DNA from: Vanrija pseudolonga
Lineage: Eukaryota > Basidiomycota > Tremellomycetes > Trichosporonales > Trichosporonaceae
Direction: 5' to 3'
NCBI RefSeq assembly: GCF_020906515.1
Contig: NC_085854.1
Coordinates: 2,170,001-2,234,000, forward strand
Length of the DNA: 64,000 nucleotides
Under the pieces are notes generated by a model. The model was not told the origin of the DNA. It searched no databases and saw only the letters and a program-made list of their open reading frames with translations. Both the position numbers and the translations under genes were made by a program. Below, in pieces: positions 32,284 through 43,844 of the stretch (position 1 is the stretch's first letter; each line of letters starts with the position of its first letter).

Positions 32284-33329
32284 GGTGTGGGTGGTTGCAA
32301 GTTGGGACAATGATGGGGCATGGAGCTGTGTTGGCCTTTCTTGCTTGGGCCGACGTCATTAGCTTGCTTGGCTGGGCCGACTCTCGACTTGTCTTAACGG
32401 GAGGGCTGAATACGGTGCGAGACGAGGGAAGAAACTTGTGAAGAAGACACACAAACTCAGTCGCGAAGACGCATCGCGCGATGGCGAGCACGCGAGTATG
32501 CACAAAGACAACACGTTCATCGGCACTAGGCCATCGGTACAACAGCACACCACCAGCAGCGCACGAGCAAGCCCGTACGCCGCACTACAAATGTCGGCCG
32601 CCAACACCCCCAGCACCGGCACACCGCCCGTCGTCGCGCCGCAGATCCTTGCGGAACGGGCACCTCGGGGCGCAGTGTACAGGGCTAATAGGAGCGCGCC
32701 AGCTTGGCTATCGCTGGGCAGACCAGAGCCCCTGCGAAGAGGCCCTCCGTTTAGGTCTTGGAGACGGGAACGCGAGACCCAACATCGAGAGTGGGAGGGA
32801 ATCGAACTTTTATGTCTCTGCGCGGGGCGTTAGCGGCCTGTGGGCTGTGCGCGCGGAGGGGGTGGATGGAGGGGGAGCCTGCGAGCTGCTGTCCCCACCA
32901 TACTAGCACAAACTCACCCGTGGATTTTGTTCGAAGAGTAACTCGTGGATGCACACGCCGCCAACTTTTATGCCTGGCTGCAGAGTGGCAGAGGGGCGAA
33001 GGAAGGTCCCATCGCGCATGTTTGCTTCCGCTTCCGTCAACATGTGATGGCGCGACTGATGGAACCGCGCCTATTCGCAAGCCTAATCACCCCCATTACC
33101 CCGCATTTGCCGTTTACGTAGCTCTGGTTGAAACATGGCGACGGATGGTAAACAGCAAGCAGCCAGGCCAGGCTACGGAGGCATGCCGACAGACGCCGTT
33201 GACCGCGCCGCCGCCGCCGCCAGTGAACGCCTCGAGCACAAGCTCCCTCCTTGTTGAGATCCCTTCATTCATCACAAAGTATAGCATTAAACTAAACAGA
33301 GACGCGAGACGTGCACGCGACTCTCAACA
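32284..33329. other. Divergent interval ISC1 / Ivy1-like gene
   Basis: 1.05 kb. No complete gene is supported. A 40-codon frame at 33135-33257 with ATG in good context (AAACATGG) lies 72 bp before the Ivy1-like start and could be an upstream ORF. A tRNA-like B box on the minus strand near 32805 was examined and rejected. Confidence 0.5.
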
Positions 33330-35141
33330 ATGCCAACATCATCCATCAACCGCATAAGACACGACTCGATGCAGAGCGCATCCAGTCTAGGTTGGCCAAG
33401 GCCACCAAGCCCCACAGTAAGTCTCCGCGCGCGCGGCACGTTCGTCATCATCGGCCGACAAGCGGCTGTCGTCGCCGCCGCCGCAGCGCTCGGGCGGACG
33501 CGCACAACTACGGCTACCGCGCCGCGATGAATGCGACATTGATCGCGCCGATGCACCGCTAACACCCCTCCCCGCAGTTCTCGACCACGACTACAGGCTC
33601 AAAGGTCAACCTCGCCGACTCGCACACGCTCATCTCGCGCAAAGACCTGCGCGCGTCCATCGCGTGCTTTGAAGATGTACGTGTGGCCAGTGCTATCGCA
33701 CCACAAGGTGACTCACGCGCCACAGCTCATGGCCGCGGCCAAAGCGTACCGCAATGCCCTGCTCGCCATGTCTGGCGCGACGGCCGCGTTTGCCAGCGCG
33801 ATGGAGGCGTGCTCGAGGTGAGTTACTCGTCGCCGCAACGGGCGATGATGTGATGGGGCGTGTACCGCCGCCGGGCGAAGCCGGAGGCGTGCTCCTGGGA
33901 GGCTGGGAGACGCCGCCGCCGCTGGTGGGCGGTGGGCCCGACATCGACGCATTACTAACGCGCACGCCCAGGGTCAAGGGATGTCGTGGTGCCAATGCTG
34001 CTCTGGCAGGAGGCGCTGGCCTGCAGTTCCTTATCTCGAACCACGAACAGATCCTCGCGGACACGGTGTATCGCCAGTTTGAGATCCCCCTGCTCGAGGC
34101 CCTAGACAATTACAAGCTCATCACGGCTGATCGCCTCGCGGCGTACGAGAAGGCGCTGCACCAGCAGAGCGACAAGATCCGGCGCACCGAAGCCGACAAC
34201 ATGAAGATTGGGCGCAGGCGCAAGCGTGACCTCAACCAGTTCAGGCAGGCGCTGGCCGACCTCCAGCGCCAGGTCGACGAGCTCGACGCCATCAAGCTCA
34301 ACTACCACGAGGAGGTGCTCGAGTCGGAGGAGGAGGCGTGGGACACGGTGCTGGGCAAAGTCGCGTTTGTGATCCGCTCCCAGCTCGACTTCTACGAGAA
34401 GATTGCCGGCAAGGCGAGCGACCCGATCCTCGAGCCGCTGGTCATGAGCATTCCCGACCCCTTCGATGCGTACGGACCGCCCAAGGAGGAGGGGCAGATC
34501 TTTAGTGTGCTTTCCCCGTAAGTATGGCGATCATGGGATTGATTGGCACCGGGCGCGCGCCAGTGCCCCAGATCCCCAGAGCCCCCAGAACCCCGCTGAC
34601 GTTTTCCCCCAGACTAGGACTCGACTCGGGCGCCACTCCCCCGACGCCGAACCTGACGAGAATCTCGCACCCCAGCTCGTCATCGTCCACGCCCCGCAAC
34701 GCCTCCCCGTCCAAACTCACCGGCTTTTCGACACTGGCGCAGGCGCAGACGTCGGCCGTCGCGGCCGTCGCAGAGCGTGGCCTATGGGACGAGTCGTCAA
34801 ACGGTCGTGCCCGGAGAGAATTGACCGTGATCGAGGAGCGCGACCCGATTTCGTCCAGCCCGGCGAAGAGCACCGACGCGTTGTCGCAATTGTCACAGGC
34901 TGAGACGTTGAAGGCGGACACGCTCAAGGCGAAGGAGGAGGCCGCTTCCGCCTCTGCCGCTGTGCCGTTCCCTGCGACGTCGAGCACCACCACTAGCGAT
35001 GACCACGACGGCGATGGCGACAACCACGACCAGCCAACGGTAGACGAGGGATCAGCCAGAGGCTCGCAGCCCCCCGAGTCGACAAGCGGTTCACCTCCAC
35101 GCCTTGACACGACAACGGCCCACGTCGAGGTGACAGCCTGA
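33330..35141 (+). CDS. IVY1: Ivy1-like phospholipid-binding BAR-type protein
   Basis: Exons 33330-33416, 33578-33676, 33726-33817, 33972-34517 and 34613-35141 give 450 aa, close to yeast Ivy1 in length. A long helical region runs from SRKDLRASIACFEDLMAAAKAY through EACSRVKGC, FLISNHEQILADTVYRQFEIPLL, NMKIGRRRKRDLNQFRQAL and LQRQVDELD to KASDPILEP. The block DPFDAYGPPKEEGQIFSVLSPL closes the folded part. The C-terminal ~170 residues are Ser/Thr/Asp-rich and disordered. Ivy1 binds PI3P and the Rab Ypt7 at the vacuole and influences TORC1/Fab1. The assignment comes from remembered family pattern, so another inverse-BAR-type protein is possible. Intron 1 (161 nt) and intron 3 (154 nt) are long for this locus. 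Confidence 0.68.
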
Positions 35142-35396
35142 CGCTTCCCCCTGGTGCAGCCAGCATCAACAGCATAACTACCCCACCGCGCACGCTCAAC
35201 CGCGCACCTCTCCCAGCATTCTCATTGTACCTGCTCATCCGGACCCGGGCTCTTTTCTCTTTCTCTTCTCGTTGTTCTATCGATCCCATTGTAGCGTTGA
35301 TCGCCGTCGTCCATATGCATCGTTGTCTAGTGTGTCTATGGCGTGAGCTGGCTGCGAGGCCAGCGTCCGGGCCTGTTTTCGTCGTCACCTCCTCTC

Positions 35397-36181
35397 CTAC
35401 TCGGCCTTCTTGCTCACGCTGCCGTTGGCCTGCGCGGGGCCAGCACCAAACACCCAGCCCTCGCCCCAGCCACCCTCAGCCCCGCCGAGCTGCCAGCCGC
35501 CGATGCCGCCAACGCCGACCCACAGCCACTCGATGAGCCCGCGGACGCGGCCAAACACCGACTTGGGCTGCGTGCGCGGGATGTGCTCCGTGACGAGGTA
35601 CCATGCGGCGCCGAACACAAGCCCGACGGCGTATCCAGCGAGCACCTGCGGGATGGAGTGGTATCGCAGCTCGTACCTGTCCTGTCAGCTGGTGCTGTCT
35701 ACATGTGCTTCACACCAACTCACCTCGAGTACGCGACGGCAGCGGACCAGGCGACGACGCCGAACAGATAAATCCCCGTGCGCACCTTCCTGACCAGCGC
35801 GACCCGTGGGCTGGCAGCGGCGCGGGTATACCTCGACCGCAAGCTGAGTGCGTACCCCACCGCCCAGGCGACGACGAACGCGCCCGCCTGCGAGTGGCTA
35901 GAGGGCATGCCGTAGCCGTCGCCTACGTGCACCATGTCCGGATAGGGCCGGGGGGCCTTGAGCGCGCGCTTGAGGAGCAAGCTCAGCGCCTCGTTGACCA
36001 CGCTCCCGGCTGCCAGGATAAGCAGCGACAGGCGCCGCCCGAACACCACGAGCGCGAAGTACGCTACGAAGAGGAAGATTGGCGAGAGGGACAGCAGCGC
36101 GAGCGGGACGCCCAAGGGCGACGCGCCGTCGTACACTATGTGCGTGAGGCTGAAGTGCTTGTCTGGGCCGTATGCGGACAT
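35397..36181 (-). CDS. CAX4: Dolichyldiphosphatase (PAP2 superfamily)
   Basis: Exons 35724-36181 and 35397-35676 give 245 aa. The tripartite PAP2 phosphatase signature is present: KRALKAPRP, PSSHSQ and SRYELRYHSIPQ (the last split by the 47-nt intron and restored by splicing). Four or more hydrophobic segments are seen. It opens with FSLTHIVYDGASPLG, typical of Cax4/DOLPP1 enzymes, which recycle dolichyl-PP on the ER luminal side after N-glycan transfer. The tail is Gly/Trp-rich. It is divergent from the DUF300 gene (293 bp) and convergent with the Ivy1-like gene (255 bp). Confidence 0.92.
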
Positions 36182-36474
36182 TGTGGGGTGGTGGGTGAGA
36201 GGAGCAACAAGTGTGATGGACGAGGCAAGAGTTGGCGTGGCACAAGTTGAAGTTAGACCGCGCTGCTTGGGCCCCGCAAATTCCACTTGCAGGCGGCTGC
36301 GCCCAACGATGACGGCGGCGTGCAGATTCGACATTGTCAAGTGTCTCTCTCTTCTCTCACCCCACCACCGCGTCGGCCCCATCACACCCACTCGACCTCC
36401 CTCGGCACGCAGCAGAGGGGGGGCGGTCACTGTACTCGACTCGGACTCGATCGCTCGCATCGCGCAGCATCGCA

Positions 36475-39137
36475 ATGTTGCCACCTGCGGCGCTCGCCTC
36501 GCCACCCGCCGTCGTTGCCGCCGATACGGCACCCGGCGGCGGCGCGGGCGATCATCTGCCCCACTGGCTCTTGTTCATCTGCGGCGTGTGCACGCTTGTC
36601 GGTGAGTGCGACGCGGAGTGGGGAGGTGGAAGCGGCGACTCACGCCCCAGCGACCGGCGTCAGCATCATGTCCATCTTCCTCCAGCTCAAGAACTACCGC
36701 ATGCCGCAGCTCCAGCGCAACGTCGTGCGCATCATGGTCATGTGGGTCGTGTGGGTTGAGGGCTCGCTGACACCAGGGTGCCGCTGTACGCGACGTCGTC
36801 GCTCATCGCGCTCTACTCGCTCAATGCGGCCTTCTTCATCGACGCCGTGAGGGACCTGTACGAGGTGAGTCGCGACTATCCCGCAGTTCTGACCCCAGGC
36901 ATTCGTCATCTACGCGTTCCTCCAGCTGCTCATCACGTACCTTGGTGGCGAGCGCGACCTCCTGCTGCGCCTGCGGGGACGCCCGCCCATCCCCCACCCG
37001 TTTCCAGTGTCCATCTTCCTCCGGCCAATGGACCCCAGCGACCCGTGGACGCTGCTGAACCTCAAGCGCGGCGTGCTGCGTGAGTAGTACAAGGCAACCG
37101 TCGTCTGACAGTGCAGAGTATGTCCAGATCAAGCCGCTCCTCGTCGTCGCGACAGCCGTCATGAAGGCAACCAACACGTACCACGAGGGCGACTTCAAGC
37201 TCACCTCGGGATACACGTGGGTCACGGTCGCGTACAACATCAGCATCTCCCTCAGTCTCTACTGCCTCGCCATGTTCTGGGTCGCCGTCAACAAGGACCT
37301 CAAGCCGTTCCGGCCCATCCGTGAGTTTGGCCACCGTGGCCATGGTGCCCGTGCGCAGCAGCTGACGTCGACGACAGCCAAATTCCTGTGCATCAAGGGC
37401 ATCCTCTTCTTCTCCTTCTGGCAGGGGGTGCTCATCTCGTTCCTCGTGTCCGTCGGCGTCATCACAAAGGTCGGACCGTACACGGACCCCGAGCACATGT
37501 CACTTGCGATTGTCGACTCGCTCATCTGCCTCGAGATGCCCGGCTTTGCTATCGCCCACGTGAGGATGCCCGTCTCGTGAAGCTCGCTAACCTTGCAGCA
37601 ATACGCCTTCCAGGCATCGGATTACATCGACCCGACTCTCAAGCACGCTGCGCGGCTGCCATTCTGGTACGCATTCAGGGACGCTTTTGGCGTGAAAGAC
37701 GTGTGGGAAGACATCAAGTACACTTTCCGCGCACGGGGCGTGTCTTACAAGGCCTACGAGGCGGCCGATGGCGGTATCCACCACGACGACGGCCGCATGA
37801 AGCGCATTCGGGCTGGACTTCGTTACTCTAAGGGCGGAAAGGCAAAGTACTGGATCAACGCACCAGGTGTCGTCAACGCTCCAGGGCAGGACGGCTCCGC
37901 CCGCCGTTCGGGCAATGGCTCTGAGCGTGCTTCCCTTATCCCGAAGACGTACGGCGCCGTCGAGCAGGGCAGAACAAGTCCAAGTGCTTATGACTCGTCG
38001 AGCGACTCGGATCTCTCGGACGCCGCGAGCCTCGACTTTGACTCGGTCAGCGAAGGCGAGGACGCTCTCTACGCCCGTGCCAGGCGGATAGGATACGCCG
38101 GCTTCCCCAACGTCGACGTCAGCAAGGAGCAAGAGCAGCGCCGCCGGTGGGCCGAGGAGGAGGGCTTCTTGTCTGGACGAGTTGCCCGCCGATCTTCGGA
38201 TCCGCACACGCAGCAGCAGGGTCCTAGCCAGCCGGTGCGCCGCAGTGCTAAGAACAAGGGCCGAGGCAAGGGAACCTCGCGCAACGGCGTGTATGGCGCC
38301 TGGGCCGACACGGCGACAGGAGCACCGGGCCCTGCACCGGCTGAGGTCGACGACGCTGCGTTTGATGGCGAGAACGAGAACCCTGGCGCGTGGCGAACCG
38401 GCGGTGAGGAGGACACATCGTTGCGGTGGACGAAGAAGCGTCTGGCGCCACCGTCTACAGCACCGCGCGCGCCTCCTCCGTCATCGGTGGTGCCGACCCG
38501 CTTCGTACTGGAGAACACGCCGGAGCCCGAGGCCGAGCCCGACCGCGCGGACGCGGTGGACCTGATTACCGAAGAAGTCATTGAAGAGGAGAACCTGGGC
38601 GAGCGTGAGCGCCGTCGCAGCCTGAGGGCCAAGGCGCTTGCTACTGACGGCTTTACGCCGTCGCGCTCGCGGCAGGGGAGCAACACTACGTCGGCGCCGA
38701 GGTCTCGCCAGGGCAGCAACGCACGCTTGGTTGATGCGCCGCGTTCTCGGCAGAGTGGCTCCGGCACGGCGTCGCGTTCGTCGGTTGAGCAGCTGCGCGA
38801 GCCTGCAAGAGTCCTGGAGCCCGCAGCGGCACCACCGCCTCCACCGGCCCCCGCACCAGAGCCCAAGTCCCAGCCGCTTCCGAAGGCCAGTTCATCCAAG
38901 CCCATCAACCAACCGAGCGCACCAAGCGCACCGACACGCCGCGTGCAGAATGTCTCGAGCACGTCGACGGCGTCAAACAAGTCGGCGTCCAACTCGGCCG
39001 CCAACTGGGGCTCGCAGGCAACAGCATTCCCCAAGTCTCCCGACGCCGACGACGAGCCAACCTCTTTCCGCGCCTCGTCATTTAGAGTGCCGTCGTACGC
39101 CAAGTGGTCCAACCCGGACGACAACCCATGGGCATAG
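36475..39137 (+). CDS. TMEM184/DUF300 family multi-pass membrane protein
   Basis: Exons 36475-36601, 36651-36741, 36777-36864, 36899-37079, 37117-37320, 37378-37559 and 37599-39137 give 803 aa. Seven hydrophobic segments lie in the first ~300 residues. Family blocks are MSIFLQLKNYRMPQLQR, VPLYATSSLIALYS, YLGGERDLLLRLRG, QYVQIKPLLVV, YNISISLSLYCLAMFW, KFLCIKGILFFSFWQ and SLICLEMPGFAIAH. The remaining ~500 residues are disordered with Ser/Pro/Arg-rich repeats (for example SRQGSN twice). Relatives include plant LAZ1, animal TMEM184 and OST-alpha-like proteins of endomembranes; the fungal function is not established. Several introns are near the lower size limit (34-37 nt). Confidence 0.88.
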
Positions 39138-39410
39138 AGTTTTGCTACTGTATTCACCTGATGCATGTTATGGTTTATGGGTGGTGGATGGGAAGGTGTA
39201 AGGGCCGACTGTCGAGTACCTTGCACGTATGCTGTCAGCGTCCAAGCACGATATCTTGTGCTTGTCGCGTCCACATAACATCAGCAACACATTCTTGGTG
39301 GAGGCGGGGCACCACTGAAATTTTGGCTCCGCTCGTACACTGATCTGATATTTTGACCTTGCCACCAGAAAGTCGCAACTCTCATCTCATCTCATCATAA
39401 CCCCAGCAAC

Positions 39411-41604
39411 ATGCCGCGCCCCGCCTCCGGCGCGCCAGCTTTCGGGAGCACCTGGGCGTCGCTCGCCCCACCACTGACACCATGGATCGCGGACGTGATC
39501 GCCGCGCAGGGGTTCAGCAACATGACGCCCGTGCAGGCCGGCACCATCCCGCGCGCGCTCAAGAACCAGGACTGCGTCGTCGAGGCCGTTACGGGCTCGG
39601 GCAAGACGCTGGCGTTTGTCGTGCCTGTGCTCGAGCGCATCGTGCGGTCGGAGCACAAGTATAAGCGGGGGGAGGTGGCTGCGATTGTGATTGCGCCGAC
39701 TAGGTGGGTGACGAGTCGCCGTCTGAACCCAGGCTGACCGCCGCAGGGAGCTCGCAGCCCAGATCCACGAAGTGTTCACCATGTTCCTCTCGACGCTTGT
39801 CCCGCCCCCGCCGTCGCCCGTCGACGGGGAGGAGCAGCCGACCCCGATCGGCGAGTACCCTCTGCCCCTGCTGGTGACCTCGGGCACGAGCGACCCCTAC
39901 GCGGCCTTCCTGAACACGAGCGCGAACATTATCGTCGGCACGCCGGGCCGACTGGCGTCTTTCCTCCTCTCGCCGCGCGGCATGAGCGCCGTGCGCGTCG
40001 GCAACATTGACGCGCTCGTGCTCGACGAGGCGGACCGGCTGCTCGGCGCGCCCGACCACAGGCGCGACGTCGAGCGCATCATGCGCCACTTGCCCAAGCA
40101 GCGCCGCACGCACCTCTTCAGCGCGACCATGACCGATGCGGTCGAGGACCTCGTCGGCATCGGCCTGCGTAACCCCGTGCGCATCGTCGTCAACCTCAAG
40201 GACAAGCGCATGGCCAGCGAGGCGAACGGGACGGGCGAGCGCCGCGTGCCCATGACGCTGCAGAACAGGTTCCTCGTCTGTGGGCCGGCGGAGAAGACGC
40301 TCCAGCTCGTCAGGGTGCTCCGCCGCGAGGCGGGCGAGTACGAGTCGGCCAAGATGATCATCTACTTTTCTACCGGTGCCGCGGTCGACTACTTCTACAG
40401 GGTGGGTTCGGGCATCCTGGTTGTGCTGACCCGCCAGATTCTGTCCAAGCTGCCCGCGCTGTCAAACTTCCACTTTGCGTCGCTGCATGGTGATCTTCCG
40501 CCCCGCGCACGCGAGGCGTCCCTATCGTCTTTTACATCACACGCGTCGTCGCATCTCTCGCCAGCAGTGCTGCTGTGTACTGACGTCGCGGCCCGCGGCG
40601 TCGACTTCAACGACATCGACACGGTCATCCAGTACGACCCGCCGACGGACCCCAAGACGTTCAGCCACCGCGTCGGCCGTACCGCGCGCGCTGGGCGTTC
40701 GGGACGCGCCGTGGTGCTTCTCACACGCGGACGCGAGGAGCAGTACGTCGAGTTCCTCAAGGTCCGCAAAATCCCGCTTGTGCGCCAGGCGTACATCACT
40801 GCTGAGCTTGGCGACGCCGAGACTGCCCCTGAGCCGCCGGTTGACGCCGACGCACTCGACCTGCTCAAAACGATCCGCGACGTCGTCCTCACCGACCGTG
40901 ACCTCGCCGACCGCGGTGCCAAGGCACTTGTATCTAGCGTGCAGGCATACACCAAACATGAGGCGAGCTTCATCTTCCGGCCAGCCGACATCGACTACGC
41001 CGCGCTGGCGACCAGCTTTGGTCTCCTTCGTATCCCCACTATGCCCGAAGTGCGCTCGTGGCGCAAGAGAATAGAGAAGGCCGAGGCGAAGCGTGAAAAG
41101 GGCGAGGCACCCGATGACGAGGACTACACGCCGCCTGTGCCCTGGACCGACGCCGAGGTCGACTGGGACACGTTTGCCTACGCTTCGAAGCAGCGCGAGT
41201 CGGCGCGTATTGTCGCTCTCGCTGAGAAGAAGAAGAAGCGGGAGGAAGCCGGTGCCGAAGACGAGGCGCGTCGCAAAAAGCGCAAGATTGAGGCCGGCAT
41301 CCGTGAGGCGTGGTCCAACCAGAAGGACCGCAAGGCACGACGAGAGGAGCGCCACGACAAGAAGGACAAGAAGAAGCAGGCCGAGTGGGAGCGCAAGCAG
41401 GCTGCCGGAGAGGCCACTGAGCAGGACGCACCTGTGCTGCGTGCCAAAAAGGCCAAGGCCAAGAAGGAGGACAGCGACGAGAGCGATGACGACATGGGCG
41501 AGGACTACCGTGCGCTGAGGCGCGAGGTGAATTCTGAACGTGCGGCGCGCAAGGCCACGTCGACCAAGCGCGAGGCGGTGGGCATGTTTGACGACCTCGA
41601 CTAA
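39411..41604 (+). CDS. SPB4: DEAD-box RNA helicase Spb4 (60S biogenesis)
   Basis: Exons 39411-39703, 39747-40401 and 40438-41604 give 704 aa. Helicase motifs occur in order: Q region ([14 protein letters not shown]), I (AVTGSGKT), Ia (APTRELA, split by intron 1), Ib (GTPGRL), II (DEAD), III (SAT), V (DVAARGVDF) and VI ([13 protein letters not shown]). The DUF4217-type C-terminal domain has [13 protein letters not shown], and a Lys/Glu-rich tail follows. Spb4/DDX55 remodels pre-60S particles in the nucleolus. The 36-nt intron 40402-40437 is in frame and stop-free; removing it joins FYR to ILSKLPAL, the family sequence. Confidence 0.93.
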
Positions 41605-41905
41605 GCGTCGTTTGCTTGGCTGTATCACTAGTATACCTTGCATTGTACACTACTACCCCCCATGCATCGTGCGTCAAGAGGCAGAAGAAGGTCAGTGCCG
41701 CCACTGATAGCGATCGACGTATCGGATCGCACGTGACTAAAGTGGGGGTGAGATTTAAGTGACCCACCCCTGTCGCCGCTCCCTGTGACGCTCACTCGCT
41801 GCTCGCTGCTGCCGTGCTCATCGACAACGACAGAGCAACAGCCATCACACCCCTCTATCGGTCAGTCACCCGCGACCACAACACCCACAAGAACCACAGC
41901 CCACC
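41605..41905. other. Intergenic SPB4 to VMA4
   Basis: 301 bp, tandem genes. CA-rich VMA4 leader; no specific element recognised. Confidence 0.5.
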
Positions 41906-43019
41906 ATGTCTCGCAGCGGCGCCCTCGACGACTCGGAGATCCAGTCCGAGATGAACAAGATGGTGCGTGGGGTGTAGAGGGTGGGGCGGCGTGCAGCCTG
42001 GCGACGGCGGCACGTTCGCTCCCCCCGCCGCATGACTCCCCGGCTAGGCTAACCCCCCCAGGTCGCGTTCATCTCGCAGGAGGCGCGTGAGAAGGCCCGC
42101 GAGATCCAGGTCAAGGCCGACGAGGAGTTTGCGATTGAGAAGGTGCGCGCGGAAGGGCTTGGGATTGACGAGGCGACCGAGGCGCAGCTCACACCTTGCC
42201 CCAGGCCAAGATTGTCCGTCAGGAGTCGCTCGCAATAGATGCGCTGTACGAGAAGAAGCGCAAGCAGGCCGAGGTCGGATGGAAGATGTGAGTGGAGAGG
42301 TGGTGGGGCCGGCCCGGCGGCTGCTCGGCGCAGGTGGTTGCGTGCGCCGAGTGTTATCGGCCGTGGTGGTGCCCAGTCCTAACACCTCACAGCGCCCAGT
42401 CCACCGCCCTCAACCAGTCGCGCCTCGAGGTCCTCCGCAAGCGCGACGAGCACCTCCAGACGCTGTTCGAGAACGCTAGCGGCAAGGTCAAGGCGCTCGC
42501 CGACGGCAAGGACTACCCCGCGGCCGTTGAGGCGCTCATCCTCGAGGTGGGTGCGGGCTCTGGAGGGGATCACCCACAAATATGCTCACACACGCCCAGG
42601 TCCTGCTCCTCCTCCTCGGAACCGACGTTACCATCGCCCACCGCCCCAAGGACAAGGCGCTCGTGCAGAAGGCGTCCAAGGGCGCGCTCAAGCAGTACAA
42701 GGAGATTGCGGGCCTCGAGTCGACCGTCACGTTCGAGGACACCATCTCGGACGACTCGGCCGGCGGCGTTATCGGCTCGACGCTCCAGGGCAGGATCAAG
42801 GTGGACAACACGCTGGCTGAGCGTCTGAAGATTCTCGAGGAGAAGGTGGGTAGGAGGGAGGGCCGTCAGGCCCGCCGAGCTCAGCCTGGCACAGCAACTG
42901 ACACACCCAGATGCTGCCCGAGCTCCGTGAGGACCTCTTTGGCAAGAACCCCAACCGCAAGTTCTACACTGTGAGTGCTGTTTTGCTGTTCGAGCTCAGC
43001 ACTAACCCCACCGCAGTAA
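41906..43019 (+). CDS. VMA4: V-type H+-ATPase subunit E
   Basis: Exons 41906-41962, 42062-42142, 42205-42287, 42393-42546, 42600-42845, 42911-42970 and 43017-43019 give 227 aa, the usual length. Conserved parts: DSEIQSEMNKMVAFISQEAREKAREI, IEKAKIVRQES and QSRLEVLRKRDEHL. They continue with a GGV-IGS segment (AGGVIGSTLQGRIKVDNTLAERL) and MLPELREDLFGKNPNRKFYT. The subunit is a peripheral-stalk protein linking V1 to V0. The last splice site follows FYT directly, so the seventh exon contributes only the stop TAA. Without that splice, extra residues would follow the conserved end. Confidence 0.93.
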
Positions 43020-43844
43020 ATAAACCGTTGTTAGCCCGGTCTGTTAGATGCACTGAATAGCTTTGCAGGCTCAGATGAAAGGATATATTGAGCGGGTGGG
43101 GGTGGGCTGAGGCAACGACGCTGGACTTATGAGTGCAGCAAAGATGCTGCACGGCTTGCGCCGTGGCGGACGCGACGCGAGACACTAACCGCGACGTACA
43201 CGCGTACTCACCTCGTCCAACTCCCCCACCTCCACTCTCCCACGTCACAGTCTCAAGTGAGTGGCTGCAGGTCCGTGCACTCGCAGCCGGCAACCGTGGC
43301 AGGCGGCTCCGCTACCGGCCCAGCACCGGCACCAGTGCCGCGTCGGCATGTCGCCGAGCCGTGCGGCGACCTCGGGCGGGCTGAGCAAAGCCAAGGCGGG
43401 CAAGGAAGCGACAACGACGGAGATGCTGGCGTCGAGAGTGAGCTGCTGACTGTGGTCCGGCGCCACGGGCCACGGGCCGGTGCCGCATCTCCGTCTTGTC
43501 GTCACGACGCAGAGTGTGTGCCGAGCGCTGCCATTAACCTCTGTCTCGAGAGCATTAGGATGCACAATCGCAGCCCATTAGCCCTGCCACACCACACGGC
43601 CAATGACTAACGGCCTCCTCGTCATTTCACGTGACACGGACACTTTTCCACCCATCGTACCATAATTTTACGGGGTTGCAAGTGGCATCTCCGCGCGCCG
43701 CGCAAACAAGCTCCCTGAGGGGAGGGGGGCCGACGCGTACCGCGCGCCAGTGCGGCGACCCCCACCCACCACATGCATAACAGGCTTGCCTTTTACTCCA
43801 CTCTCGACTTTGTCTCTCTCTCTCTTCACCCACCCCCTACCAAC
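43020..43844. other. Intergenic VMA4 to ERG4
   Basis: 825 bp holding the presumed ERG4 promoter and a CT-rich leader (43800-43840). No gene, tRNA or recognisable sterol-response element could be supported by eye. Confidence 0.5.

Noticed and set aside
32790-32900. Possible second tRNA on the minus strand (GTTCGATTCCC B-box-like word and an A-box-like word)
   Set aside because: The T-stem does not close, the acceptor ends do not pair and no T-run terminator is placed correctly.
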